From contig JAQGDQ010001315.1 in NCBI GenBank assembly GCA_030141605.1, positions 1-47,750 of the forward strand: a DNA stretch of 47,750 nt, read 5' to 3'. The position numbers and the translations under genes are program-made. This DNA comes from Tubiluchus corallicola. Its lineage: Eukaryota; Priapulida; Priapulimorpha; Priapulimorphida; Tubiluchidae. Shown here one piece after another: positions 43,098-47,750 of the stretch; position 1 is the first letter of the stretch; each line of letters opens with the position of its first letter. Below the pieces are notes generated by a model. That model saw nothing but the letters and a program-made list of their open reading frames with translations, was not told the origin of the DNA and ran no database searches.

Positions 43098-43273
43098 GGT
43101 TGGTTATATTTAAGGGCATGTAGCCCCGTTCTTCCTCTTTCTGATGAGCCATATATCTCCTTCCGAGAGTCCCACCAGGCACCGCTAGAAGGTTTTTTCC
43201 GCAGGCTGTTTGGTCAAAATTTCGAAAAAATGTTCGGAAGCAGAAGTGGTTCCATCATATCATCATGATATCA

Positions 43274-43876
43274 TCAGTTGAAGAAATTGTACACGCAGTT
43301 GGATCCGCGTCGTCTGTTGTTGTATGGGCGTTGTCTATATCGTCGTCTGTTTTGTCTGGGATGTATATTTTGCTGTTGTGGTAATTGTTGCTGTTGTTGT
43401 AATAGTTGTTGCTGTTGTTGTAATTGTTGTTGTTGCTGTTGTTGTATGCGTGAAATGCGTTCAAGTTGTGTTTGCATATGTGCCATGAATTGTCCAAGAA
43501 TTTGTTGTTGGTGTTGTTGTTGTTGATGTTGTTCCTGTTCCTGTCCTTGTTCGTGTCCTTGTTGCTGTTCAATTGGATTCAACTGCAATTTTTCCATTTT
43601 CTGTAACATAGACACATTTTTGTTAAAAAAATAAAGATTTTTCAAACAATATGGAAAATTATTCTTCATTTCATTTTATGCATAACATAACATGTATGAA
43701 ACCAAACATGTTATTCAGAAAACTTTAGACTTAAATAGTTTTAGATATTTTGATAATAAATGCTAATGTAAATTAATATAAGAGAAATTTATTACCTTCG
43801 AAATACTGTTTTTTCCTCCGAAGACAAGACAAAGATAAAGAATGCCAAAAAATAATAATGTCAATGTGAAACGCAT
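43274..43876 (-). CDS. gene A3: small secreted Gln-rich protein, two exons
   Basis: Exon 1 is at 43876-43796, the intron is 195 nt, and exon 2 is at 43600-43274. The predicted 135-residue precursor appears identical to A2: signal peptide, Gly-Gln-Glu repeat, Gln tract, Arg/Tyr-rich stretch, terminal GSNCVYNFFN. Differences from A2 lie in the intron (one base shorter). The same TATA spacing (118 nt) and the downstream stem-loop at 43082-43097 are kept. An open frame that starts upstream of exon 2 and reads through the acceptor is intronic and should be ignored. Confidence 0.75.
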
Positions 43877-43986
43877 CTTGTGATTGTTTATTATACTTGT
43901 GAAGCAAAAATTGCCAAAAATAGAACATCTAATTAACATCTACAGTCTGTGCGTTAGGTAAGTGCTGAAAGTTTGGCGGCTACAGA

Positions 43987-43994
43987 TTTTTATA
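43987..43994 (-). promoter_or_regulatory. TATA box of gene A3
   Basis: TATAAAAA at the same 118-nt distance from the ATG as in A2. Confidence 0.65.
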
Positions 43995-44305
43995 GCTCGC
44001 CAGGGATTAAAGACGAGTGAATTGTTACATTGCGGACGTTAGCGTCTTAATTGTTCTTGTTACGCGGAAGTTAGAGTATTTTCTTTTGAAATTTTGACCG
44101 AAATTGAACGATATTATTTGATTGAATATTAACCACTAAACGGTTAAAACTGAGTTTTATTTGACATATGCAATGTGTATATTATTGTTATGAAGGAAAC
44201 AAAAATAAAAAATATTGTGTTTGAATTAATGTTTAAAATTAAATTTTAATAATTAGGAGACAGTTGAATTTGCAAAATCAGAATTTTCTTTCGGATAAAT
44301 TTTGT

Positions 44306-44321
44306 GGCCCTGAAAAGGGCC
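44306..44321 (-). terminator. histone-type 3' stem-loop after B3
   Basis: Canonical GGCCCTTTTCAGGGCC with the GAAAGA-type downstream element, unlike B1 and B2. Confidence 0.65.
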
Positions 44322-44454
44322 GGTTGGTTATTTTATGCAGATCTCTATGCAGAAGTGGTGTATTTCCGGTTGGTTATTTTATGCAGATCTCTATGCAGAA
44401 GTGGTGTATTTCGTCGTGGTGCTCTCACTGACAGCGTACTGGTGTTTGGATTCC

Positions 44455-44643
44455 TCATTGTGAGTTATAGAAATTGTAAATTATACAATTGTTCCCTCTG
44501 GTTGGGCGCCGTCTTTGTGGAAAGTATGGCCGTTGTCTGTATTGTCTGTTTCTGCGATTTATTTTTTGCTGTTGTTGTAATTGTTGCCGTTGCTGTTGCT
44601 GTATGTGTAAAATTCGTTCAAGTTGTGTTTGCACGTGTGCCAT
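44455..44643 (-). CDS. gene B3: short paralogue of A, status uncertain
   Basis: The 62 residues are identical to B1 and B2. The downstream stem-loop at 44306-44321 has the fully paired canonical form and an intact purine-rich element (CGAAAGAAAA). Confidence 0.45.
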   Translation of the reverse strand: MAHVQTQLERILHIQQQQRQQLQQQQKINRRNRQYRQRPYFPQRRRPTRGNNCIIYNFYNSQ

Positions 44644-45208
44644 GAATTGTCCAAGAATTTGTTGTTGGTGTTATTGTTGTTAATTATTATCATTTTTCGC
44701 AGTTACTATTTTCTTGTTTTTCGCACCAAATCAAAGCCGTACTGCATTTTGGCTATATATAACTTGTGTATGAGTTCTCAGCTTACAGTATATAGAGGCA
44801 AATAATGGCCAATACGTTCAAAACGATATTATTTGATTGAATATTAACCACTAAACGGTTAAAGTTTTATTTGACATATGCAATGTGTATATTATTGTTA
44901 TGAAGGAAAGAAAAATAAAAAATATTGTTTGAATTTTAAATTTTAATAATTAGGGAGAGTTGTTCAATGGCACGACACTAGATCGAGACCTTTCGTTTGA
45001 TGTATAGATCGCCGCAAATGGTGCCCTCGTCGGGGCTGTAGCCTCGAATCTTATATATAAATATATATATTAAGATACCAGCGAAATTAATATAAGAGAT
45101 ATTAATATTGAAAAGTCAGAAGAATTCTGTTTTAATTTTGTTTTTTAAATTTAATTTAATTTAATTTAATAAATTGCAAATCAGAATTTTCTTTCGGATA
45201 AATTTTGT

Positions 45209-45224
45209 GGCCCTGAAAAGGGCC
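45209..45224 (-). terminator. histone-type 3' stem-loop after A4
   Basis: Identical stem, loop, flanks and purine-rich downstream element. Confidence 0.72.
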
Positions 45225-45400
45225 GGTTGGTTATATTTAAGGGCATGTAGCCCCGTTCTTCCTCTTTCTGATGAGCCATATATCTCCTTCCGAGAGTCCC
45301 ACCAGGCACCGCTAGAAGGTTTTTTCCGCAGGCTGTTTGGTCAAAATTTCGAAAAAATGTTCGGAAGCAGAAGTGGTTCCATCATATCATCATGATATCA

Positions 45401-46015
45401 TCAGTTGAAGAAATTGTACACGCAGTTGGATCCGCGTCGTCTGTTGTTGTATGGGCGTTGTATATATCGTCGTCTGTTTTGTCTGGGATGTATATTTTGC
45501 TGTTGTGGTAATTGTTGCTGTTGTTGTAATAGTTGTTGCTGTTGTTGTAATTGTTGTTGTTGCTGTTGTTGTATGCGTGAAATGCGTTCAAGTTGTGTTT
45601 GCATATGTGCCATGAATTGTCCAAGAATTTGTTGTTGGTGTTGTTGTTGTTGATGTTGTTCCTGTTCCTGTCCTTGTTCCTGTCCTTGTTCGTGTCCTTG
45701 TTGCTGTTCAATTGGATTCAACTGCAATTTTTCCATTTTCTGTAACATAGACACATTTTTGTTAAAAAAATAAAGATTTTTCAAACAATATGGAAAATTA
45801 TTCTTCATTTCATTTTATGCATAACATAACATGTATGAAACCAAACATGTTATTCAGAAAACTTTAGACTTAAATAGTTTTAGATATTTTGATAATAAAT
45901 GCTAATGTAAATTAATATAAGAGAAATTTATTACCTTCGAAATACTGTTTTTTCCTCCGAAGACAAGACAAAGATAAAGAATGCCAAAAAATAATAATGT
46001 CAATGTGAAACGCAT
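45401..46015 (-). CDS. gene A4: small secreted Gln-rich protein, two exons
   Basis: Exon 1 is at 46015-45935, the intron is 195 nt, and exon 2 is at 45739-45401. The 139-residue precursor has one extra Gly-Gln-Glu-Gln repeat compared with A2 and A3, and one substitution in the basic stretch (RRRYIQRPY instead of RRRYRQRPY). Insertion in whole codons and the otherwise perfect frame fit purifying pressure on the protein, though the copies are too young for this to be strong evidence. Confidence 0.74.
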
Positions 46016-46125
46016 CTTGTGATTGTTTATTATACTTGTGAAGCAAAAATTGCCAAAAATAGAACATCTAATTAACATCTACAGTCTGTGCGTTAGGTAA
46101 GTGCTGAAAGTTTGGCGGCTACAGA

Positions 46126-46133
46126 TTTTTATA
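46126..46133 (-). promoter_or_regulatory. TATA box of gene A4
   Basis: TATAAAAA at the same 118-nt distance from the ATG. Confidence 0.65.
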
Positions 46134-46450
46134 GCTCGCCAGGGATTAAAGACGAGTGAATTGTTACATTGCGGACGTTAGAGTACACGTCTTAATTGTT
46201 CTTGTTACGCGGAAGTTAGAGTATTTTCTTTTGAAATTTTGACCGAAATTGAACGATATTATTTGATTGAATATTAACCACTAAACGGTTAAAACTGAGT
46301 TTTATTTGACATATGCAATGTGTATATTATTGTTATGAAGGAAACAAAAATAAAAAATATTGTGTTTGAATTAATGTTTAAAATTAAATTTTAATAATTA
46401 GGAGACAGTTGAATTTGCAAAATCAGAATTTTCTTTCGGATAAATTTTGT

Positions 46451-46466
46451 GGCCCTGAAAAGGGCC
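46451..46466 (-). terminator. histone-type 3' stem-loop after B4
   Basis: Canonical form with the GAAAGA-type downstream element, although the B4 coding frame is broken. Confidence 0.65.
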
Positions 46467-46563
46467 GGTTGGTTATTTTATGCAGATCTCTATGCAGAAG
46501 TGGTGTATTTCGTCGTGGTGCTCTCACTGACAGCGTACTGGTGTTTGGATTCCTCATTGTGAG

Positions 46564-46752
46564 TTATAGAAATTGTAAATTATACAATTGTTCCCTCTGG
46601 TTGGGCGCCGTCTTTGTGGAAAGTATGGCCGTTGTCTGTATTGTCTGTTTCTGCGATTTATATTTTGCTGTTGTTGTAATTGTTGCCGTTGCTGTTGCTG
46701 TATGTGTAAATTCGTTCAAGTTGTGTTTGCACGTGTGCCATGAATTGTCCAA
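46564..46752 (-). pseudogene. gene B4: frameshifted copy
   Basis: Relative to B3, one A is lost near 46709 (GTAAATTCG instead of GTAAAATTCG) and bases are lost upstream near 46770. The B frame is therefore broken just after MAHVQTQLE. The C-terminal codons are still present in another frame. The downstream stem-loop is intact. Confidence 0.7.
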
Positions 46753-47305
46753 GAATTTGTTGTTGGTGTGTTGTTAATTATTATCATTTTTCGCAGTTAC
46801 TATTTTCTTGTTTTTCACCAAATCAAAGCCGTACTGCATTTTGGCTATATATAACTTTTGTATGAGTTCTCAGCTTACAGTATATAGAGGCAAATAATGG
46901 CCAATACGTTCAAAACGATATTATTTGATTGAATATTAACCACTAAACGGTTAAAACTAAGTTTTATTTGACATATGCAATGTGTATATTATTGTTATGA
47001 AGGAAAGAAAAATAAAAAATATTGTTTGAATTTTAAATTTTAATAATTAGGGGAGAGTTGTTCAATGGCACGACACTAGATCGAGACCTTTCGTCTGATG
47101 TATAGATCGCTGCAAATGGTTCCCTCGTCGGAGCTGTAGCCTCGAATCTTATATATAAATAATATATATTAAGATACCAGCGAAATTAATATAAAGATAT
47201 TAATATTGAAAAGTCAGAAGAATTCTGTTTTAATTTTGTTTTTTAAATTTAATTTAAATTAATTTAATAATTGCAAATCAGAATTTTCTTTCGGATAAAT
47301 TTTGT

Positions 47306-47321
47306 GGCCCTGAAAAGGGCC
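47306..47321 (-). terminator. histone-type 3' stem-loop after A5
   Basis: Identical stem, loop, flanks and purine-rich downstream element. Confidence 0.72.
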
Positions 47322-47497
47322 GGTTGGTTATATTTAAGGGCATGTAGCCCCGTTCTTCCTCTTTCTGATGAGCCATATATCTCCTTCCGAGAGTCCCACC
47401 AGGCACCGCTAGAAGGTTTTTTCCGCAGGCTGTTTGGTCAAAATTTCGAAAAAATGTTCGGAAGCAGAAGTGGTTCCATCATATCATCATGATATCA

Positions 47498-47750
47498 TCA
47501 GTTGAAGAAATTGTACACGCAGTTGGATCCGCGTCGTCTGTTGTTGTATGGGCGTTGTATATATCGTCGTCTGTTTTGTCTGGGATGTATATTTTGCTGT
47601 TGTGGTAATTGTTGCTGTTGTTGTAATAGTTGTTGCTGTTGTTGTAATTGTTGTTGTTGCTGTTGTTGTATGCGTGAAATGCGTTCAAGTTGTGTTTGCA
47701 TATGTGCCATGAATTGTCCAAGAATTTGTTGTTGGTGTTGTTGTTGTTGA
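47498..47750 (-). CDS. gene A5: 3' part of exon 2, cut by the window edge
   Basis: Same frame as A4, with the RRRYIQRPY variant and the terminal GSNCVYNFFN. Exon 1, the intron and the promoter would lie to the right of the window. Confidence 0.72.
   Translation of the reverse strand, partial: QQQQHQQQILGQFMAHMQTQLERISRIQQQQQQQLQQQQQLLQQQQQLPQQQNIHPRQNRRRYIQRPYNNRRRGSNCVYNFFN

Larger units (their letters stand above)
43047..45173. repeat. 2.1-kb A/B tandem unit 3
   Basis: 2127 bp; carries A3 and B3. It lacks a short stretch (AGTACAC) near 44042, and the stem-loop after B3 has the canonical rather than the wobble form. Confidence 0.95.
45174..47270. repeat. 2.1-kb A/B tandem unit 4
   Basis: 2097 bp; carries A4 (12 bp longer coding repeat) and B4 (frameshifted). 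The 53-bp duplication in the B 3' untranslated region present in units 1-3 is single here. Confidence 0.95.
47271..47750. repeat. A/B tandem unit 5, cut by the window edge
   Basis: Only the 3' half of gene A5 and its stem-loop are inside. The array therefore continues to the right by an unknown number of units. Confidence 0.95.

Overview
This window is nuclear DNA from an invertebrate animal. It is AT-rich and intron-containing, with two single-exon C2H2 zinc-finger genes, many decayed non-LTR retrotransposons, MITE-type DNA transposons and long tandem arrays. I cannot name the species. Everything was read by eye without alignment or database search, and splice sites were called from consensus and reading frame only.

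Left part (1-7.5 kb): the 5' end of a nischarin gene lies on the minus strand. Three phase-0 coding exons (7460-7374, 3512-3429, 1420-1241) join into 117 residues that carry most of a PX domain. The rest of the gene would lie beyond the left edge. Its introns hold a nest of retrotransposon debris: a minus-strand CR1-like LINE is split by an RTE-type insertion with a 15-bp target-site duplication and by a 40-bp minisatellite of about 19 copies. A TIR element and a second, plus-strand LINE tail are also present.

Middle part (7.5-25 kb): two minus-strand C2H2 zinc-finger genes have 10 fingers (10620-12098) and 16 fingers (16908-18692). Both have a splice acceptor about 25 nt before the ATG and both carry SUMO-consensus motifs in acidic flanks. 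Around them are a second copy of the TIR element, another TIR element, a hAT-type MITE with a perfect 8-bp TSD, and an unidentified open frame at 24.4-25.0 kb.

Right-middle part (25-35.3 kb): mostly retrotransposons. It contains a LINE ORF1 (25549-26277), a LINE 3' end, two probable piggyBac-type MITEs, two GA microsatellites, a broken reverse-transcriptase gene, and a nearly intact LINE reverse transcriptase (33015-35202, YADD present) that is fused in frame to the older LINE remnant.

Right part (35.3-47.75 kb): a complex tandem region. Two CCACA-type satellite blocks, each with a ~0.9-kb tail, are followed by a ~2.1-kb unit repeated four and a quarter times. Each unit carries two minus-strand paralogues, A and B. 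Gene A has two exons. Exon 1 is too short to appear as an ordinary open frame: it encodes a 27-residue signal-peptide-like start 118 nt after a TATA box, and a ~195-nt intron separates it from a glutamine-rich exon ending in an Arg-rich, single-Cys tail. Gene B is a shorter, possibly decaying relative that keeps the same tail. Downstream of every complete A or B copy is a stem-loop matching the replication-dependent histone mRNA 3' end (GGCCCTTTTCAGGGCC), with a purine-rich stretch like the U7 snRNA target after most of them. A tandem family of apparently secreted, intron-containing, non-histone genes with histone-type 3' ends is the most unusual thing in the window.
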